Notes under the pieces: model-generated | Seen by the model: only the letters and a program-made list of their open reading frames with translations | Told to the model about the DNA's origin: nothing | The model's database searches: none | Shown: piece after piece, positions 53,627 through 63,071 of the stretch | Position numbering within the stretch: position 1 is the stretch's first letter | Layout: each line of letters starts with the position of its first letter | Origin: Litoreibacter albidus | GTDB taxonomy: Bacteria > Pseudomonadota > Alphaproteobacteria > Rhodobacterales > Rhodobacteraceae | NCBI RefSeq assembly: GCF_900107015.1 | Contig: NZ_FNOI01000002.1 | Coordinates: forward strand, 186,001 to 250,000 | DNA: 64,000 bases | Reading direction: 5' to 3' | Translations under genes and position numbers: made by a program

Positions 53627-54628
53627 TTACAATGCTTCAAGCGCATCCACGAGGCGCTCTGCCCCGAAGCGGAACGGATCGGTGGTGGGCAGGCCCATGC
53701 GGTCTTCGACCTCTTTGAGGTAAGCGCGCGCGTCATCCTCGGCCATATGCTGGGTGTTAATGGAAATGCCTGCAACCACACAAGCGGGGTTTGCGACCTT
53801 CGCCATGGTCAAGGCCGTGTCACGCAGGGTTTCCAGCGACGGCTGTTGATAGTCGGGCAGGCCGCGCATGTGGGTGCGGGTTGGCTCGTGACAAAGCACC
53901 AGCGCATCTGGCTGGCCGCCGTGGATCAGTGCCATGGTCACGCCGGAATAGGACACGTGGTAGAGGGAGCCCTGCCCCTCGATGTGATCCCAGTGATCCG
54001 CGTCGTTGTCGGGGGTCAGATACTCAACAGCCCCCGCCATGAAATCCGCAATCACCGCATCCAGCGGCACACCGCCGCCGGTGATCAGGATGCCGGTTTG
54101 ACCCGTCGGGCGGAACGTTGATTTCATCCCGCGCTTGACCATTTCCGCGTCCATGCAAAGACCCGTGTACATTTTGCCCACAGAGCAATCCGTGCCCACC
54201 GCCAAACAGCGCTTGCCGGTACGTTTCACACCATTGGCGATTGGGTAGGCGACGGACGGGATGCGCACATCGTGCAGCGTGCCGCCGTGTACCTTGGAGG
54301 CGCGTTGGATTTCATCCTCGTCGCGCAGCAGGTTGTGCAAGCCCGACGCGATATCGTAGCCCATGCTCAGCGCCTCCACGAGGACAGCCTTCCATGCGTC
54401 GGAGATATAGCCGCCACGGTTCGCGACACCGATCACCAACGTTTTCGCGCCCGCGTCCAAGCCTTCTTGCAGGGTCATATCGGTCAGGCCGACGGTGGTG
54501 CCACAGCCTTCCATGCGAAACTGGCCCACTGCGTTTTCCGGACGCCAATCTTTGATGCCTTGGGCAACTTTGGCGGACAGGGCATCCGGCGCGTCGCCGA
54601 GGAAGAGGAGGTAGGGTGTCTGGATCAT
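53627..54628 (-). CDS. dgcN: D-glutamate N-acetyltransferase DgcN (DUF1611)
   Basis: A 333-residue DUF1611 protein with a P-loop-like GTDCSVGKMYT near residue 150 and N-terminal LLFLGDAPDALSAKVAQG. In marine bacteria DgcN acetylates D-Glu as the first step of D-glutamate catabolism. The start at 54628 has GGAGA upstream. It is 19 bases ahead of dgcA. The 115-base gap upstream (54629-54743) contains a TTGACG that could be part of a second promoter. Confidence 0.87.
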   Translation of the reverse strand: MIQTPYLLFLGDAPDALSAKVAQGIKDWRPENAVGQFRMEGCGTTVGLTDMTLQEGLDAGAKTLVIGVANRGGYISDAWKAVLVEALSMGYDIASGLHNLLRDEDEIQRASKVHGGTLHDVRIPSVAYPIANGVKRTGKRCLAVGTDCSVGKMYTGLCMDAEMVKRGMKSTFRPTGQTGILITGGGVPLDAVIADFMAGAVEYLTPDNDADHWDHIEGQGSLYHVSYSGVTMALIHGGQPDALVLCHEPTRTHMRGLPDYQQPSLETLRDTALTMAKVANPACVVAGISINTQHMAEDDARAYLKEVEDRMGLPTTDPFRFGAERLVDALEAL

Positions 54629-54743
54629 GGCAGGTCTCCGTATGCGTGCTGATTTGGAAGCAGCATAGGAAGGCTGTTCAGAAATGTTCTTGTTGATGCA
54701 TGGCGCGGCGTACAGGTGACGCGTCAATTATTCGACAGATGCG

Positions 54744-55601
54744 CTACTTTGGAGAAGAATCTTCGGCAGAGCTGACGTCGGCCCATATATCTTCGACCCA
54801 CGACTTAATTTTCTGCGCTTCCTCCCACCGATTGGACATCTCGCGACCGGTCGCGTCGGTCATGGCGTATTCTGGGGGGCCAAGCTCGCTCAGGAAGATA
54901 CAATCGCCGGTGGCGTTGCGGTCGCACCAGCTTGCCATGCCTTCGCGCCACCATCCTTTGAACAGCTCCACCCACTTTTGATGCTGCGGGAAATCCAGCG
55001 GCAACTGGATTTGCTGCCGCGAGGCCACCCGCCCCTGAAAACTGTCGGACCGCTCCAACACGCGGGTAATCAGCCCCATATCGTGATCCGACAGGGGAAA
55101 CCAGAACTCGCGGTCCACGACGTAATGGCTCAGGTCGGCGCAGACGCGCATTTCTGGGATGCGGTCCAAGAGTTGCAGCATGGTATAAAGGTCGTTGGTG
55201 ATGCAGTTGCGGTGGGTTTCAAACTGGATCGGCATGCCGATCTTGTCGGCCATTTCAATCCACGTCTCTATCACCGGCACCATATCATCGAGCGCTATGG
55301 GCATGACCTGCCCGATCACATCCACAAACGGCGCGCCGAAATCCTTCGCCATCTTCAGCGTGTCTTCCAAGCTGTCGATAGTCTTCGGGAAGGCCACGAT
55401 AAGGGGCGTCAGGTTATGGCGCTCCATATGCGGGCGGACGGCGTGGGCCACCGCAACATCGGACGCGCCCAGATCAATCGCCATGCCGTCGAACCCGGCC
55501 CCCGCGACCATCTCGCAGACCTGATCATAGGGCAGTTTGACGCCGGACGGGTCGTGCGGCTGCATCGCCCAAAGGGAGGTGTAGGTCTGAAGCCGCCTCA
55601 T
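54744..55601 (-). CDS. Sugar phosphate isomerase/epimerase-like TIM-barrel protein
   Basis: A 285-residue AP-endonuclease-2-type TIM barrel. Metal-ligand candidates are in the PIQFETHRN, RVCADLSHYV and QPHDPSGVKLP segments. The family covers hydroxypyruvate isomerases, tagatose epimerases and myo-inosose dehydratases; the substrate here is unclear. Its start overlaps the desaturase stop by 4 bases, and it precedes dgcN, so it probably belongs to the same transcript. Confidence 0.8.
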   Translation of the reverse strand: MRRLQTYTSLWAMQPHDPSGVKLPYDQVCEMVAGAGFDGMAIDLGASDVAVAHAVRPHMERHNLTPLIVAFPKTIDSLEDTLKMAKDFGAPFVDVIGQVMPIALDDMVPVIETWIEMADKIGMPIQFETHRNCITNDLYTMLQLLDRIPEMRVCADLSHYVVDREFWFPLSDHDMGLITRVLERSDSFQGRVASRQQIQLPLDFPQHQKWVELFKGWWREGMASWCDRNATGDCIFLSELGPPEYAMTDATGREMSNRWEEAQKIKSWVEDIWADVSSAEDSSPK

Positions 55602-56581
55602 TCTGCGGGTATCCGCGCGGTGCGGCCCCCTGTCAGGGGCACGACCCAGACCTCATCCATGGGGTATTGGCTTTCGTCTTTGGCCATCAGCTTTCTGATC
55701 ACCTCGATCTGGAATTCGATCCAGCCCATGCGGTGCACCTCACCGGCCTGCGCTTCGATCTTGGCGTTCAATTCACGCAGCTTCCAAAACGGCACGGCCG
55801 GGAAGACGTGATGCGCGGTGTGATAGGGCATCTGCCAGCAGAGCCAGCGGATCAGTGCGTTGGTGCGGGTGGAGCGCGTGTTCTCTAGAATATCGTCCTC
55901 ATGACTGAGGCCCAGATGCTCAATCGTGTTTTGTAGCTGGTGAATTGGCTTGGTCAACACCATCGGCAGCAGCCAGAACGTAAGCGCGACCCAGTTGCCC
56001 GCCGCGACGGACAGCACCGCGATCAACGCATAAAGCGCAAGGTGAACGCGGGCCTCTGTGATCACCTTGGCCTCCTCCTCCGCGCGGATGTAGGGTTCCA
56101 GAATGATGCCACGGGCGCGGCGGATGTTGCCGGTGATCCGGTTGCGCCAATAGGTGATCCCGCTCAGCCACAAAAGGTAGCTGGTCAGCGTGTAGGGCGC
56201 GCGGACGAGTTCGCCGTCGCGTTCCCAATCTTGGGTGTAGGTGTGATGCGCGAAATGCATGACTTGGTCAAAATCGCGGGGGAATATCTGGATGAAGCCG
56301 ATGATGCGGCCGAAGATCTCGTTCAGCTTGCGGGTTTTGAAAACCGTGGCGTGGCTCAACTCGTGTTGAGCCGCATAAAGGAAGTTCAGCAGCACCCCGA
56401 GCGCCAGCCCCGTTAACCAGACCCAAGGCGTGCCCATCGCCTGCGCGTGGGCGATGACCGCCACCGCGATTGCGCCCAGATGGCTGGCCATTTGCACCCC
56501 GCCCTTCAGGTCAGAGCGCGCGTTCAAGGCCCGCAATTCTTGCGGCGTGACCAATTTGCGACGTGAAAAGCTGGCGTCCAT
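55598..56581 (-). CDS. Fatty acid desaturase family protein
   Basis: A 327-residue integral membrane diiron enzyme with four or more membrane helices. The three His boxes are HELSH (about 90), HFAHH (about 128) and HTAHH (about 258). It would desaturate or hydroxylate a lipid or other acyl substrate. First gene of the minus-strand operon, divergent from the LysR gene with about 100 bases between starts. Confidence 0.9.
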   Translation of the reverse strand: MDASFSRRKLVTPQELRALNARSDLKGGVQMASHLGAIAVAVIAHAQAMGTPWVWLTGLALGVLLNFLYAAQHELSHATVFKTRKLNEIFGRIIGFIQIFPRDFDQVMHFAHHTYTQDWERDGELVRAPYTLTSYLLWLSGITYWRNRITGNIRRARGIILEPYIRAEEEAKVITEARVHLALYALIAVLSVAAGNWVALTFWLLPMVLTKPIHQLQNTIEHLGLSHEDDILENTRSTRTNALIRWLCWQMPYHTAHHVFPAVPFWKLRELNAKIEAQAGEVHRMGWIEFQIEVIRKLMAKDESQYPMDEVWVVPLTGGRTARIPAE

Positions 56582-56680
56582 ATGCGTGCGTCCCCTGTGC
56601 GAAGTGTAGCGCCAAGTTTGACCTGCAAAATCTCTCATGTCATACGATTAATACTCACAGATTACATGAGGCATTTTCAT

Positions 56681-57541
56681 ATGTCTATTCCATCCACCTC
56701 CGCGCTGATGGCGCTTCTGACCTTGGCGCGCACCGGCTCCGTGACGGCCACGGCGGATGCGCTGGCGGTGACGCAATCCGCGATCAGCCATAAATTGAAG
56801 GCGCTGGAGGAGCAGTTGGGCTTTACCCTGATCCGGCGCGAAGGGCGCGGTGTGCGCCTGACGGAGCGCGCCCGGCATTACGTGGCCGAAATCGGCCCCG
56901 CCTTGGAGGTTCTGGCGCGTGCCTCGCAGACGGAGGCGGTATCGGGGGCGCTGACGGTGAATGTCGCATCGGGCTTTGCCGCAAGCTGGCTGGCCCCGCG
57001 GATCGGCGGCTTTCTGGCAAAGCACCCCGGCGTGGTGCTGCGGATCAACACGCCACGGCGCTACGGCGATCTGGGCGCACGGCGCAACGACCTCTACATC
57101 AGCTTTCTGTTACCGGACGAGGTGCCTGTCGGGTCAACCAAGTTGATGGGTGTCGGCTTCTTTCCCGTCGCCGCGCCATCGTTGATGGGCGGGCAGACAG
57201 TGACCGACACGGCGGCCCTATCGCGCATGCCGATCCTGCACCTTGATAACCGTCAGGACTGGCAACGCTGGCTAAGTGCTGCGGGCGGCGCGGCGGACGA
57301 TGGCGTGACACAAGGCATCGTGTTTCAAGACCTGCAAATCATGGAAATGGCCGCAAAATACGGGCAAGGCGTGGCCTTGGGGGACGCGCTGACCAGCCGC
57401 ACCGCGATGGAGCGCGGGGAGTTGATGCGCGTGCATCCTTTCGAATTGCCGTCGGCGCGGGCCTATTGGTTGGTGGAGGGTGCAGCGCCGCTCAGCGACA
57501 GTGCCAAAGCGTTCAGCGCGTGGTTGCTGGCGGAGCTTTAG
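56681..57541 (+). CDS. LysR-family regulator divergent from the D-amino-acid operon
   Basis: A 286-residue LysR regulator with an N-terminal winged helix (MALLTLARTGSVTATADALAVTQSAISHKLKALEEQLG region, about 5-60) and a substrate-binding-protein-like effector domain. It resembles GcvA-type members. The ATG at 56681 has GAGG nine bases upstream; 56666 is an alternative. Divergent transcription from the desaturase-dgcNA-dat genes suggests it controls them; a LysR-type DgcR regulates dgcNA elsewhere, so it is a candidate. Confidence 0.85.
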   Translation: MSIPSTSALMALLTLARTGSVTATADALAVTQSAISHKLKALEEQLGFTLIRREGRGVRLTERARHYVAEIGPALEVLARASQTEAVSGALTVNVASGFAASWLAPRIGGFLAKHPGVVLRINTPRRYGDLGARRNDLYISFLLPDEVPVGSTKLMGVGFFPVAAPSLMGGQTVTDTAALSRMPILHLDNRQDWQRWLSAAGGAADDGVTQGIVFQDLQIMEMAAKYGQGVALGDALTSRTAMERGELMRVHPFELPSARAYWLVEGAAPLSDSAKAFSAWLLAEL

Positions 57542-57888
57542 CGGCTGCCCAACAAGGCAACAGGCGCGGCCTCGTCACGGACGAAATCCAGTGCGGGGCC
57601 AGCGGCGGACGCTGTGTTGCGCTTGAATTCAAACACCATAACGTCGTCTTCCACCGAGGTGGCCACGACCAGCGCCTGATACAGGTGGCGCGTTCCGTCG
57701 TAGATGTCGACAAGGCCCCGCAAGCGCGGTGCGACGTCCAGTTCTATCGCAAAATCGGTGGCCGTCAGACGGACCAAGGGGATCATTTCGTCGCCGGATT
57801 GAACCCGCAACCGCGTCCGCTTTTTCGCCGCGCGCAGCCGTGCCGTGGCAAGTCCGTCAGCGACATCTTTGGGCAAAAACTCGATCAT
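57538..57888 (-). CDS. Conserved hypothetical protein
   Basis: A 116-residue soluble protein, beta-rich, with a basic 'RAAKKRTRLRVQSG' strand and a 'RLRGLVDIYDGTRHLYQALVV' region. It is reminiscent of PilZ-like small beta barrels but lacks the clear RxxxR/DxSxxG signature, so I leave it unassigned. It ends 4 bases inside the LysR gene and lies ahead of cobM only in the opposite order; probably its own unit. Confidence 0.65.
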   Translation of the reverse strand: MIEFLPKDVADGLATARLRAAKKRTRLRVQSGDEMIPLVRLTATDFAIELDVAPRLRGLVDIYDGTRHLYQALVVATSVEDDVMVFEFKRNTASAAGPALDFVRDEAAPVALLGSR

Positions 57889-57963
57889 GGCAGCGATTCC
57901 TTTTTCAGTCCCTCTAAGGATATTGAGCTTGGAACCCGTTAACATCAAGTTTTTAGGACAGTT

Positions 57964-58734
57964 TTATGAAGCTTTCACTTTCGGGCGCAGAACATGCGGC
58001 GTCTCGGGATCGTAAAGCGCGCTGTCGCGGAAGTCTTTCACCTCGGCCAAAGCGGGGCCGACGAGGATCAGCGCGGTGCGGGTGATCTTCTCCGCACGGA
58101 CCTTCTCGCGGATGTCTTTCAAGGTGCCACGAAGATACAATTCATCCGGCCAAGAGGCGCGGTAGGCCACGATCACGGGGCAGTCTTCGCCGTAGTAAGG
58201 GATCAACTGGCGCTCTATCTCGCGCAGCGCACGGATGCCCAGATGGATCGCCAAAGTGGCCCCCGTGCGGGCGAAGTTTTCCAGCGTTTCCCCTGCGGGC
58301 ATGGAGGTCGATTTCATCGACATGCGGGTCAGCACGATGGATTGCGCGATCTCCGGCACGGTTAGCTCCTGCCCCAAGGCGGCAGCAGCGGCGGCGTAGG
58401 CGGGCACACCGGGGATGATTTCGTATGGGATGCCTTCGGCTTTCAAGCGGCGGATCTGCTCCGCGATTGCGCCGTAAAGCGACGGATCACCGGAATGGAC
58501 GCGGGCCACGTCTTGACCCTTGGCGTGGGCCGCGACGATTTCCGCGTGGGTGTCATCCAAGGTCATCGGCGCGGTGTCCATAACACGCGCATCTTCAGGC
58601 GCGCCCGCGACGACTTGCTCCGGCACCAGCGAGCCCGCGTAGAGGCAGACGGGGCAGCGCGCGATGGTTTTCTGCGCCTTCAAGGTCAGGAGTTCAGGAT
58701 CACCGGGCCCTGCACCAATAAAGTAAACGGTCAT
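57964..58734 (-). CDS. cobM: Precorrin-4 C11-methyltransferase
   Basis: A 256-residue SAM-dependent tetrapyrrole methylase for C11 of precorrin-4 in cobalamin synthesis. Motifs are VYFIGAGPGDPELLTLKA at the start, VARVHSGDPSLYGA (about 80) and YEIIPGVPAYAAAAA. Its start overlaps the cobJ stop (ATGA). Last gene of the cob run in this window. Confidence 0.95.
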   Translation of the reverse strand: MTVYFIGAGPGDPELLTLKAQKTIARCPVCLYAGSLVPEQVVAGAPEDARVMDTAPMTLDDTHAEIVAAHAKGQDVARVHSGDPSLYGAIAEQIRRLKAEGIPYEIIPGVPAYAAAAAALGQELTVPEIAQSIVLTRMSMKSTSMPAGETLENFARTGATLAIHLGIRALREIERQLIPYYGEDCPVIVAYRASWPDELYLRGTLKDIREKVRAEKITRTALILVGPALAEVKDFRDSALYDPETPHVLRPKVKAS

Positions 58735-60542
58735 TCTGAAGTCCCTGTTTTGGCCAAGTCGCCATCAATTTTGCGCGCATAGCCGCGCGGGGTGTACATG
58801 CGGGGGCCTTCGCCCAGTTGCGCCAGTTTGGAGTTGCTGGAGCCGATGAGCACGACGGTCAGCATGTCGACCTCATCGACCTCCAATGCGTCCAAACGGC
58901 GGTAGCGCACATGTTCTTCGGGGCGGCCCAAAGACGACGCCAGCATAACCGGCGTGTCGGCGGGGCGGTGCTGCAAAAGGATGTCGCGTGCCTCCGCCAG
59001 AAGCGTGCGGCGGCGCATGGAAACGGGGTTGTAGAAGGCGATCACGAAGTCGCCTTCAGCGGCGGCGTGCAGGCGTTTGACGATGTCCTCGCGCGGGGTC
59101 AGAAGATCCGACAAAGAGATGGCGCAGAAATCATGGCCCAAGGGCGCACCCGCGCGGGCAGCGGCGCCTTGCAAGGCGGACACGCCAGGGGTGGAGACAA
59201 CCTCCACGCGGCGGGCGGCATCACTGACGCCAAGCTCTTCGGCGCTGCGGTCCAGCAGTTCAAACACCAGCGCGCCCATCGCGTAGATGCCCGCATCGCC
59301 GGAGCAGATGAGCGCCACATTGCGCCCCTCGCCTGCGCGTTCCAGCGCGTAACGGCAACGGTCTTCTTCGCCACCGAGCGGGAAATCGGAGCGCTGTTTG
59401 CCGTAGCCCAGCGGGCCAAGCAGGTCGATATAAAGGCCGTAGCCCACGAGTTCTTCGGCCTCGTTCACCAGTTGGGAGGCTTCGGGCGTGCGCCAAGAAT
59501 GCTGCCCCGGACCGATGCCGATGATCGACAGCTTGCCGCGCGCGCGACCGCGCAATTCGGTGATAGGCTGCGGGGCCAAAGCAACGGCGCAGGTGGCGTT
59601 CTTGGTTTTCTGTTTCGGGGCTATGAGCTTGCCCTCCGCGCCAGCGCCCGCCAGGGCGGCGGCTTCGGAAACGCCGTGGGTGCCGACCTCCGCGAACACC
59701 ACATCGGACGGGTTTTCTAGGCGGGGGGTCTCAGATTCCAGCGCGGCGGCATCAAAGACGCGCACGGGGATATCAAAGGCGCGGGACAGGGCGTGGACGG
59801 CGGGTTCATCCGCCTTGAGGTCGAGCGTATAGATCGCCTTGAGCGCGGCGGGCGCGATGTTGGCGTCACTTAGGGTTTTCATAACCAGATCGTGCAATTC
59901 TTCCGGCGCACAGTTGCGCGCACAGCCGACGCCCAGCGTGACTTGCTGGGGGTGAAACACAAGGTCCGCCGTGGCCGGCGCGGTGGTGCAGGCGATGGTG
60001 ACGGCGTCACCTTTGGGCAGGTCTGCCAGCCAAGGCGCGTTGCCTATCACGGTGGCACCCGCGCCGGACAAAAGCTTGGCCATGACGTCTTTGGCGTTCT
60101 CGGGGTTGGCGAGGCGGTAGCCCAATGGCGGCTCGTCCAGTGCGACGCCCAACGCGACGTCGCCTGCGGTGGTGACGGCGGCGGTGGCGTCCATCGCCTT
60201 GGCGATTAGCGCCGCCATGCGGTTCGCCCCGCGGTGGCCACCCAGCAACGGCACAATCACCGCCCCGTCGTCGGAGACGGAGAGCACGGGTGGTTCAGTG
60301 GTTTTATCGGCCAGCACGGGGGCCACGGCGCGGATCAGGATGCCCGAGGCGCAGACGCCGACAACCGGCGTGCCTGCTTGGAACAACAGGCGCGTGTGAT
60401 CAAGCGCGTTGGCGAAGAACACATCGGCCTGATCGACGCGATCCTCGCGCCCGTGAACGGGGGCATCCAGCAGTCTAGCGATGCGGTGCGCGGTGGCCTC
60501 CCCCGCGCGGTTGAGGCACAGGACGACGGGTTTTACAGCCAT
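58731..60542 (-). CDS. cobJ: CbiG/CobE - precorrin-3B C17-methyltransferase (CobJ) fusion
   Basis: A 603-residue fusion. Residues about 1-200 resemble CbiG (AGTPVVGVCASGILIRAV, LLGGHRGANRMAALIA), about 205-330 the CobE/CbiG C-terminal domain (LGVGCARNCAPEEL), and about 340-603 the CobJ methylase (SIIGIGPGQHSWRTPEAS, ICSGDAGIYAMG, VVSTPGVSALQGAAARAG). CobJ methylates C17 and contracts the ring. CbiG opens the lactone of the anaerobic route, so its presence beside cobI, cobL and cobH is notable. Confidence 0.92.
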   Translation of the reverse strand: MAVKPVVLCLNRAGEATAHRIARLLDAPVHGREDRVDQADVFFANALDHTRLLFQAGTPVVGVCASGILIRAVAPVLADKTTEPPVLSVSDDGAVIVPLLGGHRGANRMAALIAKAMDATAAVTTAGDVALGVALDEPPLGYRLANPENAKDVMAKLLSGAGATVIGNAPWLADLPKGDAVTIACTTAPATADLVFHPQQVTLGVGCARNCAPEELHDLVMKTLSDANIAPAALKAIYTLDLKADEPAVHALSRAFDIPVRVFDAAALESETPRLENPSDVVFAEVGTHGVSEAAALAGAGAEGKLIAPKQKTKNATCAVALAPQPITELRGRARGKLSIIGIGPGQHSWRTPEASQLVNEAEELVGYGLYIDLLGPLGYGKQRSDFPLGGEEDRCRYALERAGEGRNVALICSGDAGIYAMGALVFELLDRSAEELGVSDAARRVEVVSTPGVSALQGAAARAGAPLGHDFCAISLSDLLTPREDIVKRLHAAAEGDFVIAFYNPVSMRRRTLLAEARDILLQHRPADTPVMLASSLGRPEEHVRYRRLDALEVDEVDMLTVVLIGSSNSKLAQLGEGPRMYTPRGYARKIDGDLAKTGTSE

Positions 60543-61234
60543 GGATCGGCCCCTTTGGTCAACAGAATTATAGAAAAATACGGGGCCTGTTCAGGCGCTT
60601 GGGACAATGGCAGCACCACCTCTTCGGGCAGGGTCGCGCGCTCCACATACATGGCCTGATCCGTCAGGCCCAGATCATCAATCACGGCGCGGATCTTTGG
60701 CAAATGCCGCCCGACCTTCATGATGACGACGCTTTCAGCGCCTTCAATACGTGTGCGCAGCTCTGCCTCCGGCAATGGGCCGGGCAGGATCGTCAGGCGC
60801 TCATTGCGGGCGGCCAGCGGCATCGCGGCACGGGCGGCGCAGGCGGTGACGGAGGTGACGCCAGGGATGATCTCGACGTCATGCGCCGCCGTCAGGCGGG
60901 CGTGCAGATACATGAAAGAGCCGTAAAAGAACGGATCGCCCTCGCACAGGCACACGACATCTTCGCCAGCGGCCAGAATAGCGGCGATTTCTGCGGCACC
61001 GGTGTCATAGGCGTCTTGAGCGGGTTGGCGTTCGGTGCTCATGGGGACATCCATGCGGATTTCGCGTGTGCCCTCGCGGATCAGCCCCGCCGCAATCGCG
61101 CGCGCGAAACTGTCACCGCCTGCCAGCGTCGGGTAGGCGATGGTTGTCGCGGTTTCGATCAGCCGCGCGGCTTTGATGGTGATTAGCTCAGGATCACCGG
61201 GGCCAAGGCCGACACCGTAGAGTGTGCCGCTCAT
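60533..61234 (-). CDS. cobI: Precorrin-2 C20-methyltransferase
   Basis: A 233-residue methylase that makes precorrin-3A. The glycine-rich start GVGLGPGDPELITIKAARLI, VCLCEGDPFFYGS (about 88) and EIIPGVTSVTACAARA are family-typical. The start at 61234 overlaps the cobL stop. Its end overlaps cobJ by 10 bases. Confidence 0.95.
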   Translation of the reverse strand: MSGTLYGVGLGPGDPELITIKAARLIETATTIAYPTLAGGDSFARAIAAGLIREGTREIRMDVPMSTERQPAQDAYDTGAAEIAAILAAGEDVVCLCEGDPFFYGSFMYLHARLTAAHDVEIIPGVTSVTACAARAAMPLAARNERLTILPGPLPEAELRTRIEGAESVVIMKVGRHLPKIRAVIDDLGLTDQAMYVERATLPEEVVLPLSQAPEQAPYFSIILLTKGADPWL

Positions 61235-62433
61235 CGCTTCACCAAGCTCCACTGCGTGACGGTCATGGAGGGACGCCAGCCGGTTAGGCGGCCCACGGGT
61301 TCCGCCCGCTGCACGCTGATTTTCACCAAGTCGCCGCCGTACTTCTTGTGCAAGCCGATCAAGATCGCCTCGCTTTCCAACGTCACGGCATTGGCCACCA
61401 AACGGCCCAACGGGCGCAGCTTGTCCCACGCGATGTCGAAGACTTCCTCGCTGAGGCCGCCGCCGATGAAAATGGCGTCAGGCGCGTCGAGCCCTTGCAG
61501 GGCTGCGGGGACTTGGCCGTCGATCAGCTCCAGCTTTGGCGCACCGAGGGCCAGCGCGTTTTCTGCCGCCATTGCGCGGCGGTCGGCACGGGGTTCAATG
61601 CCGGTGGCGCGGGCGTAGCGGGCCGCGCGCATCCATTCGATAGCGACAGAGCCTGAACCGGTGCCGATATCCCAAAGCAGCGCCCCGCGCATCGGCATCA
61701 GTTTGGCCACGGTCGCGGCGCGAACCTCTTGCTTGGTCATGGTGCCGTCGGATTGAAACAGATCGTCGCCCAACCCCGGAACACGCGGCAAAAGCGCGGC
61801 GTTGGGGGCCGCGATACATTGCACGGCGAGGGTGTTGAACGCGGGAACCTCATGTGCCCAATCGGCGGCGGTGCCGTCGAAACGTTGCTCTTTGTCGCCC
61901 CCCATGGAGGCCAGCACGGTCATCTGCGATTTGCCGAAGCCGCGTTCCGTCAGGAATTGCGCGATTTGCGCCGGCGTTTCTGCGCCAGTGGTCAGAATGA
62001 TCAGGCGCTGGTCAGGCTGGATGAAGGCTACCATCTGATGCACGGGGCGACCATGCACGGTGAGGGTTTCGACATCCGCAAGGCTCCAGCCCATGCGGGC
62101 CGCCGTCAGTTGGAAGGCGGAGAGTTGCGGGTGGTAGACGATTTCCGAGGGATCAATGGAGCGCCCGATGCGCGCGCCGACGGAGAACCAAAGCGGATCG
62201 CCCGTGGCCAGCACGACGACGCGTTTCCCACGGTAGCTTTCGAGGGTCTCGATCAGCGCGTTAAAAGGCGATGGCCACGCCACGCGGGTGGCAGTGACGC
62301 TCTCGGACAGCTGATGATGACGATCACCGCCGATGATCACTTCGGCGGTTTCAACAACGGTGCGGGTGACAGGGGTGAGGCCGCCCATGCCGTCCTCACC
62401 GATACCCACGATATGGAGCCATTTATCGTTCAC
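61231..62433 (-). CDS. cobL: Precorrin-6Y C5,15-methyltransferase (decarboxylating)
   Basis: A 400-residue fusion of a CbiE-type methylase (about 1-205, HIVGIGEDGMGGLTP) and a CbiT-type methylase (about 210-400, LLWDIGTGSGSVAIEWMRAA). It methylates C5 and C15 and removes the C12 acetate. It overlaps cobH at its start (ATGA) and cobI at its end. Confidence 0.96.
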   Translation of the reverse strand: MNDKWLHIVGIGEDGMGGLTPVTRTVVETAEVIIGGDRHHQLSESVTATRVAWPSPFNALIETLESYRGKRVVVLATGDPLWFSVGARIGRSIDPSEIVYHPQLSAFQLTAARMGWSLADVETLTVHGRPVHQMVAFIQPDQRLIILTTGAETPAQIAQFLTERGFGKSQMTVLASMGGDKEQRFDGTAADWAHEVPAFNTLAVQCIAAPNAALLPRVPGLGDDLFQSDGTMTKQEVRAATVAKLMPMRGALLWDIGTGSGSVAIEWMRAARYARATGIEPRADRRAMAAENALALGAPKLELIDGQVPAALQGLDAPDAIFIGGGLSEEVFDIAWDKLRPLGRLVANAVTLESEAILIGLHKKYGGDLVKISVQRAEPVGRLTGWRPSMTVTQWSLVKR

Positions 62434-63068
62434 GATTGCACCTCCGGCAGACCAGCGGCAAGGGCATTGACCGCCGCCGACGCGATGGCGGAGCCACCCT
62501 TACGCCCGCGCAGTGCCACGAATTCGCAGCCACGCGGATTGGCCGCAAGCTCCGCCTTGGATTCAGCCGCGCCGACGAAGCCTACGGGGAAACCAAGGAT
62601 CACGGCGGGTTTGGGGAAGCCTTTGTCGATCAGATCGAGCAAGTGAAACAGCGCCGTCGGGGCGTTGCCGATGGCGACCACTGCGCCCGCGATATGCGGC
62701 TCCCACAGCTCCACGGCGGCGGCGGATCGGGTGTTGCCGATCTGCCGGGCGCGGTCCGGCGTGCTGGGATCGTTGAGGGTCACAATGACCTCGTTATCGC
62801 TTGGCAGGTAGCGCCGGATAATTCCCGCCCCGACCATCTCGCAATCGCACAGGATCGGCTTGCCAGCTGCTAGCGCGTGATGACCCGCGAAATAAGCGTC
62901 ATCGGTAAAGGCCAGACGGTCCGCGATTTCCACCATGCCGCAGGCGTGGATCACGCGGATGGCAAGGCGGTCCAGACCGTTTGGGAAACGGTCCAGATTG
63001 GCCTCCGCGCGGACGGTGGCAAAGCTTTGCGCGTAGATCGCGGAGGGGTCTTTCTCATAAGGGCGCAT
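62430..63068 (-). CDS. cobH: Precorrin-8X methylmutase
   Basis: A 212-residue enzyme that moves the C11 methyl to C12, forming hydrogenobyrinate. Typical segments are RVIHACGMVEIAD with the catalytic His, AVVAIGNAPTALFHLLDLI and GFPVGFVGAAESK. Starts 3 bases after the cbiX stop and overlaps cobL. Confidence 0.96.
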   Translation of the reverse strand: MRPYEKDPSAIYAQSFATVRAEANLDRFPNGLDRLAIRVIHACGMVEIADRLAFTDDAYFAGHHALAAGKPILCDCEMVGAGIIRRYLPSDNEVIVTLNDPSTPDRARQIGNTRSAAAVELWEPHIAGAVVAIGNAPTALFHLLDLIDKGFPKPAVILGFPVGFVGAAESKAELAANPRGCEFVALRGRKGGSAIASAAVNALAAGLPEVQS

Positions 63069-63071
63069 AAG

